Source: Paragonimus westermani
Lineage: Eukaryota; Platyhelminthes; Trematoda; Plagiorchiida; Troglotrematidae
Assembly (NCBI GenBank): GCA_008508345.1
Contig: QNGE01000997.1
Span: forward strand, 127,683-191,682
Direction: 5' to 3'
Length of the DNA stretch: 64,000 bases
Shown piece by piece: positions 27,801-40,640 of this stretch. The notes below the pieces were generated by a model, which was not told the origin of the DNA, searched no databases, and was given only the letters and a program-made list of their open reading frames with translations. Both the position numbers and the translations under genes were made by a program. Position 1 is the first letter of the stretch; every line of letters begins with the position of its first letter.

Positions 27801-30794
27801 ATGGTTAATGGTTTTCCATTAATGCTTTGTGCCAACAGAGCTACACGAGGCGATCATTCTGCTACACATAGTCTACATCAGAAATGCACCAGAAAGTTGT
27901 TGTGGCGTTTCACAAACCCATTGACAACTCTGAAGCATAGCAACTGATTTCCGCTCATGTACACTGCTGGGCAAAATGCGGTTTTGTTAGGCAGCCTAAC
28001 GGTGCATCAACAATAGGGTCCGCATGCGGACCAAAACAGAATATCTTCGTCCATCGCGTATATGACGAAAATTCCGGATCGCATCACATGATTGAATAAC
28101 AGTTCGTCCATGGGGATGGACGCTCTGATTTCATAGCATATTAGGTTTGGTATGGCAAGGTGCGCTTCTCAAAAGGAAGCGCCTTAAATCAGGAAATATT
28201 CATTCACGATAAGAAACCTATACAGTAGATATGCAATCTAAAGAGACAGACCTCCCAAACCTTTACAACTAGAATTTTGACAAATTGGACCGGGACTGAT
28301 TCAGTCGTTCAGAAGAAACGGTGCAATAACTTATTGTGCCAAACTTAGCTAGTCCACACATTGACTTCAGAGCTATTAAAGCAGTTTTTGCCGGACTGAA
28401 AATGCTACCCATGTGAACTGGAGTATGGCCACTACTAGATAAGAGAAATTAGCTTGAAACTCCCCTATGTGATCCATTTAGGATTTATGGGGCTTAGTCA
28501 GTCACAACTCAACTTTTTTCTAGGCCTAGTTGTATCTAACAACGCGTAAAATTGCCAGACAGTACGTACTTGCCGATATAACCCCGATACTTTTGTTGAG
28601 TCGGTTTTGATCTTTCAATTCGACAGTCTTGCAACAAACATCACTGATACACACGGTATGTGATCCTTCATGCATATACAATGACAGCGTAGTAGACATA
28701 ATGTCTTACTCAGAAGGTCTGCCCTGCATCTAGTTACTAGGACTAACCTTTATTTAAATTAGTAGCCGTGGAAGTGTTTTTGGTAAACCTTCTCACAAAA
28801 CTTCAGTTGAGTAGCCTGATCACGCTCATGTTTATCGGACACCACAAAATTAAAATATCTTTGCTCCAAGCAGAAGACGGTTACACAAACATTACTTTTT
28901 CCCTCGGTTGTTTTTGAGGGATTGCTATAATGCCGTATTTGCTGTTAGTCGGTCTAAGTATTTACGTATAACTTTACTCAGTAATAATTGCAAATGCAAA
29001 TGGTATGGAGTTGTTTAGTTGAAGTGTGCAATAGAAACATTTCATTTGGATTGTGTTCTTGGCACATTTCTTTGGCTACAGATGCCACCTCCAGAATTTG
29101 GTCATATGTGTAAGATCTGCATGTTTCAAACGCCAGAAGTAAGGCTTAGAATTCCTGTTTTTTTACAAGTGGTTGGCTCTTTGGCTATCACAAGCCTTCA
29201 TACGTGCCCAACCAATTGAAATTTTGCTTAGTCTTTGAGCATTTGATGAAATGAATAATAATGCCGTCGAAAGCGAAGTGTTCATTTCAACTATGTTAAA
29301 AAAAACCAACAGATTTTGGCCACATAATCCAAAAACTACCAACAAGTATTGATTAGCGCAAGGGCTGTTGATCCAGTGATTCCGTTCCACATTCTTGTAA
29401 TACTAATGCACTTGAAGCCTAACTACCTTTGGTTGTTTATCATCCTAGATTTAGAGTTATCTAAGCGTATGTTCTTTTCAGTCAGTACAGATATTTGACA
29501 CTTCAAACAAGACGTTTGGAAATTCTCAGAATACAATCGGAAACTGTTCATTTACTCTGTACTCTCAAGCTCATCAGATCTGTTTTTCAATACAGGGTTT
29601 CGGTTAATGAGCAAAAACCTTCTTTGAGGTCGTTCGTCGACTTTTCCAAATTTACTGCTTCCAACATTCCCCTATACGTATACTCGATTTCTTGCGAGTG
29701 ATTCGCAAACCAAGCTATATCTAAAAATTGTCACACCTAATGATTTCGATCATCCCTTTGTTGAGCACATCCTCCACGTGGAGTTTACTTCACCAGTGAA
29801 CAATACACCACGTATCTCGTAATCTGATTAATTCAGGCTTACCACACACACCACCACACTCACTTCCTATTTATCAAGTGTCACGGATTTATTAAAAACA
29901 CTTTTTCATAGTGTGCTGACATTGACGGTGCGATAATCTTGACTTAACATGCCTTGGGGAGATGAAAATACCGGCTGATTTGATTCGCACATTCGTTTGA
30001 TTTAAGTAGATGAATTTGTTGAAAAACTACATCTGACATTCCAAAGATATAACTTGGTTTGTTTGCAGCTTAGCTAAATCCGAACAATTTCAAATGAGCC
30101 CCCGCAAATTTAAAAGACAGTTGTGATTGGGGTGGATCACAACAACAAAGCAACCAAATCTAGTAGATTGATAGACAATTCCGGTTAAAATTAAGTTGAG
30201 TTTCCCCGTGCTAAGTAGCCAGCTATCTGTTTGCGGAAAAAAGGTAATTTTTTATCGCGCAAAACCGAAGCTTATTGGCTTAACTTTTTTCCAAACAGAG
30301 CTATTTACCCGATAGTGGGGAATATTTTGGTCCAGATTATCCTATTTTACTGCACTCATGACAGCGAAGCACGCAGTGTCATGTGATATGTGTGCGGTTT
30401 TACCAGTTAAAATACCGTGCACGAACTATACGTTTGCTTAATTTGCGCTATGTTTGTCAACAAAAAACTGCGAATTTTTGTTTGGTTTGTCTTTTAGTGA
30501 TCGCCATACGTACCGTATTACGATTTGATAAGAAAAAATGGTTAGTCCGGCCCAAGACGGTATATCCAATCACGATAGGACACTCACGACACCGTTTTCA
30601 CCAATCAAAACAAGCGTACAGGCGTCCTTGAACGACGCTGGCTACAAATTAGAATTTCTGGGTGTCACAGCTTACCCGAAATCACCTAAGTCCAAACACG
30701 CGCACCATAAGCACATCAACAGATGATTATATAGTTTATCAAAAAGCGTACATAACCTGTTGGAAAGATTCTACATTATATTAACTTCATCGAG
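15816..30794. other. no recognisable gene
   Basis: Fifteen kilobases without a recognised protein, RNA or long repeat. Open frames reach 102 codons (minus 17480-17788, Cys-containing, no known domain) and 96 codons (minus 27434-27724), both within chance length. A perfect 16-base palindrome lies at 28017-28032. Confidence 0.5.
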
Positions 30795-30897
30795 ATGAAA
30801 CTGCATTACAACAGAATGCAATCTGTGATCTCCAGCAGGCTCCTAAAACTTTTAGTGATTGTCCTTCTTGTTCAACTGAGTTCGGTTGCGACTCAAG
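30795..30897 (+). CDS. candidate first exon of a secreted protein (signal peptide)
   Basis: ATG at 30795 opens 34 codons starting MKLHYNRMQ. A short basic region and a hydrophobic core, LLKLLVIVLLVQL, follow, then SSVATQ, a plausible signal-peptidase site. The frame then runs into CAAG followed by GTAAGTTATT at 30898, a near-consensus 5' splice donor. The intron would be phase 1, common after signal-peptide exons. The remainder of the gene would lie downstream on the plus strand, but I could not identify a convincing second exon. The frame beginning after an AG near 33040 is open and Cys-bearing but in a different phase. The call rests on the coincidence of start, hydrophobic core and donor. 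Confidence 0.4.
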
Positions 30898-31732
30898 GTA
30901 AGTTATTACACTAGAACAGACCTACATACATGCATGTACTTTTTCGGACATTTTGCTCAGTGTTAATCAGTTCCAGAGTTAACTTGATAAGGTGCTTACC
31001 GAAACACACGAGTTACTTAGTCCACATTGCATGACAGCATAAGTCAACTGGTTTTAAAGTCACTGCTTGGTTAGATTAAAAGAAGCCATGGTTTTTAACG
31101 TTGCCGAATTTAAAGTTGTACACAAAGAAAAACCTTTATTTTTAAAGTAACGTTAAATCGTATTCATTGTAAATAACAATGTATCGGAAGTTGTTGGTAT
31201 TTTCCAAGTGAGGCCATACCTAAGGTTTTCATGAAAGTGGATGACTTCCGTGGTTCTAACATAAAGAATATCTTTACCGATTAGGAAACCCGGAATACTC
31301 AACCAACACTGAGTCATCCTGTTTAAACTCCGTGAACGCTGATTTAAAAGTTCACAGATCACTATTTCGGCGATGCCTACTAAATGCACCCATGTGATAT
31401 ATCAGCATTACACTTTATATTGACTATTTTAGGCATATTGCGTCCCTGCCTCAAATAAAAAGCATGATGGCTGTAAAACCCATATCACCTAGAGTGGTGA
31501 CCTAAGGCAGCAAAATGGTCCCCATCAACACACGAAAACTTAGCTTGCAGAGGTCCAGGGAAAAAAAAGACAGCTTTGATTAAAACGAGCCAACAAAATC
31601 ACAAGCGTTCCGTTGAGAAGGAACAACTTTAGTGTGAAGACAAATCATCGACAAACAGAACTTTTTTCAGTAAATTATCCCCCATGGCTGCAATAATTAT
31701 GCAAAATTAGCCGACTATTGGGAACTGGTTAT
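30898..31732. other. no recognisable gene; possible start of an intron
   Basis: AT-rich sequence following the candidate splice donor at 30898. If the upstream exon is real this is the beginning of its intron. Nothing else was recognised. Confidence 0.4.
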
Positions 31733-31915
31733 GACCAATCAGGGAATTCATTGATTTAACGCCAAACTTCATTCCCAGTTAACTGTAGTCTTCGCATTAA
31801 GAGAGACTTTTCAGCCAACTCCCTTAAAAAAAACTAGGCTTAAGTTTTTCTCCTATTACAGCTCACCACTAGCGTATGTCCTGGCCACAAGGGGGAACAT
31901 AATTCTGGCCAAGCT
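31733..31915 (-). repeat. dispersed ~200 bp repeat, copy B
   Basis: On the minus strand the copy reads GGGAGTTGGCTGAAAAGTCT, then CTTAATGCGAAGACTACAG, and ends near GAATTCCCTGATTGGTC. It is preceded by a segment resembling the first half of copy A (CTTGTGGCCAGGACATACG). It lies about 240 bases from copy C in the opposite orientation. Borders are approximate. Confidence 0.5.
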
Positions 31916-32154
31916 TTCAAACATGTTGGCTACTACCCCAATGACTTTACACTAAGCACGACCGATTTCTCATATCTGAACGCCCAATCACTTTCGCTTA
32001 TAGATAACGTTCAGGCTGTCTTGTAGACCCTCTAATAGAAAAGGTAACTGTTCTGTCAACAAGAATAAATAACTCAACGCGTTGGGCTGCAAAGAAAAAT
32101 CAAATTCCCGGAGTTCATAAAAACTGACAAGCAATAACGACAGTGAAAATCGAC

Positions 32155-32260
32155 TGCAGTGCTTCTTTTAGAAAAAGATTGACTGGAAATTCTATCTGAA
32201 TTTGAAAGCTGCCGTCGATTATGTACGACGTTTGAATCGAGGCTCTTGAGGACTTAGCTA
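32155..32260 (+). repeat. dispersed repeat, copy C (second half only)
   Basis: GTGCTTCTTTTAGAAAAAG leads into GACTGGAAATTCTATCTGAA and TTTGAAAGCTGCCGTCGATT, matching the core of copies A and F. The first half of the unit is missing or too diverged to see. Confidence 0.5.
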
Positions 32261-35200
32261 TCATACCGTATGCTGGTGACTGAAGCAACCAGAATGCAGT
32301 CGCAATATCCCGGGTGGTGCTGGCAAAGACCGACTACCAAGGCTGATCGCAGCCGCATAGACTATGGGGAATTTTGGTAACTCCATCATTGATCCAGCTA
32401 GCTTAGCCAATCACGTTTGTGTTCTTAAACGCAACAAATTCAGGTCTGTCGTTTGGTTGATCGCTGTGTCCTACGACTGAAGTTTGATCAATACCGTTAT
32501 TTCAGTTGTTGTAGCTATAGAATCCAAAAGACAACATTTATTGCGAACATTGAGGATTAATAAAAACTTAATCTTATGCTTCCAACGGCAATTCAGTTTT
32601 GGCTGAAGCACGTACGTGTCGATTACACTACTGAGGTTGAAATATCAACCGCAGACCCGAACGAAGAAAAATAATTATCACCCGGCGTTCGGTTCATTCA
32701 GTGACTTACTGCCCGTGATGAATGTATGGTGATATCAACATAGAAAAGCGTACATAAAGAGGTTCATTGGTGAAACAACGATAACAGGAATTGTGAGTAA
32801 CTGGTGCCGTTTCCTATCGACCGTCTGCATACACACCCGACATTTATTTTATGTCACATCATCCTATTCAGTGCATTTTACTTGACGATCCAAAACAGAA
32901 GCTATGTTAGCATTATACGTATGTTTTTTTAAATCCAGTGTAACCAACATTTTCTTGTTAGTTAATTGCTGAATAAAGTTCGGCCAGTCTACTGTGGTTC
33001 ATCAAAAATTGTTGTACTACTTTATTTGTACATTTTGCTAGGCATTGTTTGTGAAAGTTTACCAAATTACTCGTTCGACAACGACAAAAGCAATCATTCG
33101 ACAGGATTGTCTTGTTTGCAATTATATACACGCTGATAGATTACTGTTTATAGTCCCAGAGCACGGCTGTTATAGTTTTTCTCGGCAGTTTACACGACCA
33201 CCCGAGTTTTACCAGAGTGATTATTTGAGTTGTGGACCGATTTTCGTCAATGAATTTGAATTTAAAAGCGACTGAAGTTTTTCATTGATACACCTACTAT
33301 CATAAAAGCAGATGTATTGAATGATTAGAATTTAAAAAATTAGGTAGCAGCTAAGAAGGTAAACATCGCTACGTAGTAACAGTTAAGCATCTTTGTTTCA
33401 TGTCATCATATGGGAGCTTTTCTCAACTACACTCCTTCAGACTCCAAACAGTCTTGCAATCAATCTAATAAATAAACGTGGTGTTCTTGGCTCGAATATT
33501 TGGATTTAAACCTACCTAAGCCTATGTAAACCTGAAAGTAAACCACTCTAATGATAAACAGCGAATCACCAAATTTTCACGTTTCTTTGCTTAATATGAG
33601 CATACCGTTTCATATTTTCGATCCTGTACGCGTAATGAGATAAACTATCCATTGAATCAGCAGTCATATTTAGTTCCATTTTATCACTGAGTAACAAGCT
33701 ACTCCGTAACAGGTATTCTGTGGAAACATCGCACAGCTTCAATAGCTGAGATACGCGTCCTCATATCAGTCTTTCGAGTGAACAGATGAGAGTTGGGTAT
33801 AATCCCGAGAGCTCTTCAATCCAGGTGCACAGTCCGCTAAATTACAGACTGCCATCTATACGTTAGATTGTTTTGTTACGTTTGATAAATGGGCACTAGT
33901 GACAATCGATCACGAGACGTTTGAAACTGTCTGTTTTTTCAAAACACGAAAGTTTGCGGTCATATCAGGGCCCTAATAATTGCTATATCTTATCAAAATA
34001 GCGTGTTAAACAAGCCGCACAAAAACGAAAACCCTTTTACTCAAACGTATCTCATTTAGTTGTTGGATAAGTTGCGCAAACGTTGGTATCAATAACACAA
34101 GAGGCGAAGATGCAAAGTTTTCGCACAGTAACTGAGAAAGAATTGTAGTTAAGAGCAAACCTTAAATTGTATTTTTTACTTACGTTATTCTACCACAATG
34201 TTTGAAGGTCTATATGTCTTTTGAGACCCGTTGTTTACCAAACCAATTAGCAGGTGCTTGTCTTAATACACCACTAAATACTTTTAGTTCTTCATTCACC
34301 ATTTAAATCTAATTATTCCACAATTATCTCACATTGTTAGTGAGTATCTAGCGGCATCAGATTGCTTCCCCAAATTAATACGTAAACTTAAAATGCTGAT
34401 GAATTTTTGTGAAAAAACAACTCGCCACGTGGTGCAGTACTAGATTTGATTAAATGATTCAACAAAATTCCTAACATCGATCATCGTAACAGGATGTGTG
34501 TTACTGCAGTAGTGCAAGCAACTGCACTTTAATTTACGTGTCTATCAAACAATGGGATGCTATTTGCCCTGTTGTAGAATAACGCCGCTGTCTAACATCT
34601 TCTGTGTCAGTGTATAACAGACGAGGAACGAGTGGTAAAGTTGGCTGGTAGGTTAAACAATGTTCACTGTGTACATTTGTAGGTGATTCTAGAGGTTTTC
34701 GAGTGTTTTAAGATTAGTAGATTTTAAATTTGTCTGTGAAATTATGTTTTTTTTCGAATGAAATTCTTCAGAACCGTTGTAGTCTGGCCTAGCATTTGTC
34801 GAACGTGTATCAACAGCAGTATCAAACAGGCATTCAAACTGTGGCATTTGTCTCAAAAAGGTGATGAAACTAGCCTTTACTTAAAAATGTATAATTGGTT
34901 AGCGTGTGAGCACCATCCGGATAATGAGAAAGAGTCAGGTGAAGTGATTCTCTTCGGCAGACATTACAAATCAAATTACAAAGCACAACGTCTGGTTCAG
35001 AAAAAAGTAGACACTTGAAGCAAACCACGACAGAACTGAGAAGTGAGTCTTGTGAATAGGCTGCAAAATTTTGTTTGCAAATAAACCCGGAAACAGTTGG
35101 GTTTTTCAATCACTTTTTTGCCACCACAAGTAGCTGAGGTAACAATGCAACTCAAGCGTTAGTCAGAACAATAAAGTATGTCGCAGGAGGAAAGCACATA

Positions 35201-36107
35201 TACCCGTCTTATCAACCACCTCCTGTGATCCGATAATAATTTCGAGATTATCGCTCATGACATTTTTCAAAACAAACAGGAGAGTAAACAGAACTTTAAT
35301 TTATCAAAACAGTTGCCCTTTTTTACACTGTTGAACAGAATGACTCACACTGGTTTGTTAATCGGGAATAAGGCCAATTCATTTTTTGTCCATAACGACG
35401 AAAATAGAACCAAGTTTAGTCACTGGTTTATTTTTTGGAGCAAAGTTAAAAATTTAAATAACTGTACTAATTAAACAGCTAGTGAACTAAGAAATGATTA
35501 ACAGCGTTCGCAGTGACATTCACTTTAGAAAAAATCCCATTTTGAAAACGTTTGCGTTCCGTCGGATTTGAGCCCGTGGTGTGAACCGTATGCGTAAACA
35601 TGGAGCAGCGCAGGAACCGTTAAGGAACGAAAGGTGGAAGGAAGTTGGGAACTCCGGGCTCACTCACTCATTCTGTATGACAGCCGTAAACTAGTTGGCT
35701 GTGGATCTTGTGTCTAATTCAGTTGCATACAAAAATCTACCATATAACAATGAGTATTGTTTCCGTAAAAACAAAACTTTTGATCTCAAAGTTAGCAACG
35801 TGACGGCTAAAACAAGCATGCTTGTTCTCTGACAACGAAAGCCAACCGCATACTGCGAAATAATTTTAAACCATGCAGCTGAATGCTGTACTGATTTTTT
35901 GGTTGTTGGCAGACGACATTTTTTTAGGAAACGAGTATCTTGTCGTGTATGAACTGGTTGAATTGGATTCTCAATAAAAAGAACAGATCGTGTACCGAAA
36001 ATCATGCAGTCGATTTGAGAAGTTATTTACAAGATGAAGGTGCCGTTGCATTGAAACAATTCGGCTCACGTGGTAATGAGATTGAAAGAATGTTGCACTG
36101 CTAGCAG
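32261..36107. other. no recognisable gene
   Basis: Several open frames of 60-90 codons. The frame at about 33042-33275 starts right after TTTTGCTAG, a possible splice acceptor, and holds several Cys, but no family was recognised. No RNA gene or other long repeat was seen. Confidence 0.45.
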
Positions 36108-36334
36108 AGATGTTTGGGTTGAAACCGAAGCACCAATTGCGGCACCAATCGTCGATCTAAAAGTGTGTTTGATTGACAAAATGCCCATCAAACTTCACGA
36201 CAGATATCCATTTCGGAAAATTTCCCATGATTACAGTCTGTTTGCTGTTGTTTTGGTTCACGTGAAAGGTGTCATAACTGTCGGCGAGAATTCCATCTTT
36301 CTCAATTACCGGTGTGCTATGCAGTCGTCACCCG
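36108..36334 (+). CDS. candidate internal exon, weak MABP-domain resemblance (DENND4-like)
   Basis: An open stretch is bounded by a possible acceptor (CTGCTAGCAG ending at 36107; an alternative AG ends at 36104) and a good donor, CCCG followed by GTGAGTTCTT at 36335. The translation contains APIVDLKVCLIDKM, RYPFRKISHDY and, before the donor, GENSIFLNYRCAMQSSP. MABP domains of DENND4/Crag Rab-GEFs and MVB12 have the pattern 'pitDi.vi', an aromatic-containing middle, and 'iyLcYrra' at the end, which this loosely follows. The middle is longer than usual. The exon would enter in phase 2 and leave in phase 1. Chance cannot be excluded and no partner exon was identified. Confidence 0.28.
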
Positions 36335-37794
36335 GTGAGTTCTTCATGTAATTTGAGTGTGAACTACCGAAGAACATACGAACTGAAACCCTGGTACTGA
36401 TCACATTTCCGCACACACAGTAGACAACATTGATCAGTTTTTAAGCAATTCATCGATAACTGTGTTTCTATCGTCAATGTAGTTTAGCTCTGCAGACTGG
36501 CGTGTACTAACTAATGGCTGTTTTGCCATGTTATTAGAAACTGTCGAACTGTGGCAATAATTCACTACATAACTACTGTAATCCAACTCTTTTAAGAGAT
36601 CACTTTGTTTTTAAGAAAGAACAAACGATAGAAGTATCAAGCACATCATTTATTTTAACCTAAGTGGGCATCCAAGAATGTACGTACTAGATCATTCGTA
36701 ATCGAAGCGCCAAGAGAAAGGACTGTTCTACTGAACTGCTTCATCCAAATGACTTTTTAATTGTAGTAGAACCACGAGTGTATAGAGTTCGCCGCTGGTT
36801 TGCTGTATTGAGTATATTGTATGATGTGATACTGTCCAATCGCTTTACCTCTCAAGATTATGTGGAGAAATATACATTATTACTCCTACGTTTCTCATCT
36901 ACCACGTAGATGAAGGGCAGGTACAGTGATCTTTCACATGTATTAGTCTTGTACCTTTCCAGCTTCCTTTCGAAGGTTGTCTAAACACGTACCATTCGTA
37001 TAGATCGAACTTCAGCTTGTAGGGTTTTATTTGGAACGAGTTGAATCTTTTTTAACCACTCAAGGGTAGGTCAAAAGTGTACACCCAGTTGCATTCCCAA
37101 GAAATATGTCCGATGCTGCTCAAATAATTCGTGACTCTTCAAACCTTCGAACAAATATTGTCAGGGTCTGTTAGTTTTTGAAGAGAAGTTAGAGTTTATG
37201 GCGGTCATCATTAGTGTCAGTTAAACATCACTTGGAACTGATCGTAACGCTTAAATTCTTTCAAAACTCTCGGTAAGACCGTTTCAAAAGAAATTAGGAG
37301 ATTAGAATTCACCATTAAAGAAAGCTGTACTTTTGTCAAGCTTGAGACTAGAAGTGTTGCCACATTTCCGTGAGGCAAATGTATTAACCCTCGTACCGTC
37401 GAACTCACATTATACACAACTGAAACATCAAAGTAACACATAGTTACAGTGGCTTCTGAGTAATATTCACGTATATTTGTCAGTTCAAGAGGAAGCAATA
37501 ATTCTTCTGTTAACCCTAGGGAATGGCCCAAGGAACAGAACCTCCTTCGAAGTTGGAATCAAAGAAATCATTACACTGATCGAATGACATTCACTTTACA
37601 TAAACCAACACATCCTGTAGTAAGTAAAACATCACTTACCATGCTCAGTGATGTGATGACTCAGTCGTAAGGTTAACAGGACGGCTGCTGTTAACGCGCA
37701 GTGCGACCAAGAACTACTCGCAAGCGGAAGCTGTTGGACGTTTCCATATGATAATTCGGCTGCAATTAACGTGAGGTCAAAGCACTTGGTGAAC
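36335..37794. other. no recognisable gene
   Basis: A 104-codon minus-strand open frame at 37217-37531 is within chance length and has no known domain. Nothing else was recognised. Confidence 0.45.
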
Positions 37795-37945
37795 ACGGTC
37801 GCTTCACGAATGTATGACCGGAGTCAAACTTCAACAGTGGAAGAATTTGTACACTGGTGTCTACTGCATACATTGGTCAGCTCTAGCGGTTGTCAAAATC
37901 TAGGTGGGTGCTTCTTTTAGAGAAAGGCTGGTCGAGATAGCTAGC
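37795..37945 (+). repeat. dispersed ~200 bp repeat, copy D (partial)
   Basis: GGTCGCTTCACGAATGTATG, then a diverged middle, then GTGCTTCTTTTAGAGAAAGG followed by CTGGTCGAGATAGC. The block order matches copies A and F, but the second half decays quickly after 37945. Confidence 0.45.
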
Positions 37946-40483
37946 TAGATGAGAACTCCTTGATTAGAGTTGTTTCAGTCCACGCTGCCCAAAATTCCAC
38001 ACTGCTAACCTGTGCGGATTGTGTCACTAGGTTTCGGTGATTCATTAGGCTGTGTGAAGGAGATTGGAAAACAGAAACACCTTTAATGCACCTCAACGAA
38101 GACACTTTGTGCAGTGAAGTTATTAGTCAGAAGTTTGTTTAACCTAGTTTTTGCAGCGGGCCGTCGTATGTTGCTCCAACTAAGCCATGTATCACGAATC
38201 TTTACGAAGTGACCTCTAAAATACACATTTGAGCACTTGCACTCAAAGCAAGGATTTTTGTCAAATGAGCCACCATCACTCAGTTGCAATGGTTTGCTCG
38301 GTTTGTGCGCATGTTACTTATCAATGGACACAGAAAAGAACCGTACAACGGAATAGATGGACGACTGTTAATACACATGAATATACCAATCGCCTAACGT
38401 ATAACGTAAGTGGAATAAAATTATTCATATGGACGAATCATGGGCAGATTACTCAATAAAAACCGGATTTTGGGTCACCGATATATGGCTGGAGTTACGA
38501 CACACAAAGGAGTGTCAACCATGACAAGCAAGCCGCTGTAACTGACTGAGAAGTTCATATTAGATAGATTTCAGGATTTCGTCTCCAATTGTCTGATTGT
38601 GTAAAACTGTATGTATGTATGCATATATCATATATATTTATAGAGTGTATATATCGCGACGTTCCGTTTATTATTTGCTAGACAAACCAGGATTTTTTGT
38701 GCTTATGAATTACCATGCCACAATCTATGCGAAGAAATTGTTGTTTCGGAAGAATGTTTGCATCTCGTTTTCAAAAGTGCACAAAATAACGCCAAGTTTA
38801 CATCACTTGGATAAGTGAAACAAGAACTTGAAATCACGCCACTTAGTCGTCAGAAGTCCCAGAGTCGTACAAACTAGTTGGTTCACACTGTGACGGAGAG
38901 TGAAAACAAATACTTTGTATCACATGCTCCCTAGCATGAGAAAACTTTCGGTAGCTAGTGTTCTAGGGAAGCCCGGTTAACGAACGCTCACCGCATTCGA
39001 CTGAGGTAAAACTGTGCGTGTTCTACCTGGGTCACACTCTCCTCTCCGCAGCCCAACTGAGTGTGTTTACCAAGCTCTACTTGAAGAACCAGTTGGGAAA
39101 GACATCTCACAATGTTGGAACATCAGTCCGATGTTCCTACTTCCAGTTCCTGACCGAGTACGACACGTATAGTTTGAACAACTCTGGATATGTGAAACAC
39201 TGAAGAAGAACTCATTTGAGCCATCTTAACTTGATAAGAAATCAGTGGAAATGTTATCGAGATGGGCGAACGACGTATAGAGAAAATCTACAGTAGTTAT
39301 AACGTATAGTCATAGTCGTGACTTTCAGCTGGCAACACAATAAGTTGAAAGCTGACTAAACTTTCTGTTTCTTCAAACGAAGTTTGTAACCCTTAAAACA
39401 CTAAAATTGTTCTGGGTATTATCTACATTCAAATTTAACCAATCAGTCGACCCAACGACTGTTGACTGGTTTCGATAAATCGTCATTTTGTGTCTTTGTC
39501 AAGGGACCTCGTAAACATGGGTTTTGACATCATATTATACAGACTTTTGTACTGTATCCAACAATTTGTTCAGCATAACTAACACCAATATGACTTCACT
39601 CCTAATACAGGACTACTTCACCGAGAATGATCGTACAGATTCTGATTTCCTAATTAACCCTTTAGGGTTTACGTGTCATTACATCCACTCAGTTTGCAGC
39701 TGACTTCATGTTCCTAAAGATCTACCTCGTTTTAACGCTATTCTTTTCAATTATTGTTTCAATCGATCGTTTCAGAAAAGTAATATTTTCACACAACAAC
39801 ACTTAGAATGACAAGTATCTTGCACCAGATATTCTTTACTCCTCTTGAGGCAGGGAGCGTTTGAATGCTCAGTCGACCAAGCACAAACATATTGCAAAAC
39901 AGTTAAAAATTTGTGTATATGCTTTATCTCAAGTGGACTTTAATTTAAAAACACAAATATACAACTGAAATGACGCCAAGAACTGACCTGAAATGTGGAC
40001 GTTACGTGTGGGACTCTGACGTCAACCACTATCAATGGCGTCCATTAATATCTACAGGAGTTCTGGTGGGACAAACTTTTTTTCGTAAAAGCTGCTTTAT
40101 TTCACAAATTTATGAACTATATTTATAACTATGGTTACTTTTACGTACTAACGTATATAACTGGAAGAGGAGGGAAATGAATGCCATACGCAAGTTAATT
40201 TTTGTAAATTCAACTCATCTGACGATTGTACGGCAAAACCCACAAACGACTCACACCGGCGAATCACCGGAAAGTGTACGTTGGTCATGAAATGACATAA
40301 CAGACATCTCCCGTAGATTCTTATATGGGGCGATATCAGGTACAATCTGAAGGTGTCCGTATATCCAATGAGCATGCCTCGATAATATTTTAGCATACTT
40401 CTAGACACACGCCCAGACATTATTTACACAAGGCTGTGTTGAATATTTGGATAGAATCATTTGGTCACAGCTAGTGTGAAATT
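37946..40483. other. no recognisable gene; AT-rich microsatellite-like tract
   Basis: ATGT and AT-rich simple sequence occupies about 38608-38655. The remaining frames are of chance length and no family was recognised. Confidence 0.45.
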
Positions 40484-40640
40484 ACTGGTTTAGTAGTTAA
40501 CACGCTAGTCTCGCGAACAGGATCTCGGCCCGAACTGGGAGTTGCTCTATTGTTTAGCCCTAATAGGAGCAAAACCTGGGTCGAGTGCCTCCTATCGAAG
40601 CGGGCAAGTCTCAATGCCTAGAACGACTGCGATTAAGTGT
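40484..40640 (+). mobile_element. possible tRNA-derived SINE remnant
   Basis: TGGTTTAGTAGTTAACACGC (40487-40506) resembles a pol III A box in a tRNA D arm. CTAGTCTCGCGAACAGGATC then mimics an anticodon arm region, and CTCGGCCCGAACTGGGAG is a degenerate T arm/B box. It is not a foldable tRNA gene as it stands. The head differs from the one at 4116, so this would be another family. The 3' end is undefined. Confidence 0.3.

Noticed and set aside
28017..28032. Perfect 16-base palindrome GGTCCGCATGCGGACC
   Set aside because: A lone site with no context to suggest a binding site or origin.
37217..37531. 104-codon minus-strand frame
   Set aside because: No recognisable family and within chance length.
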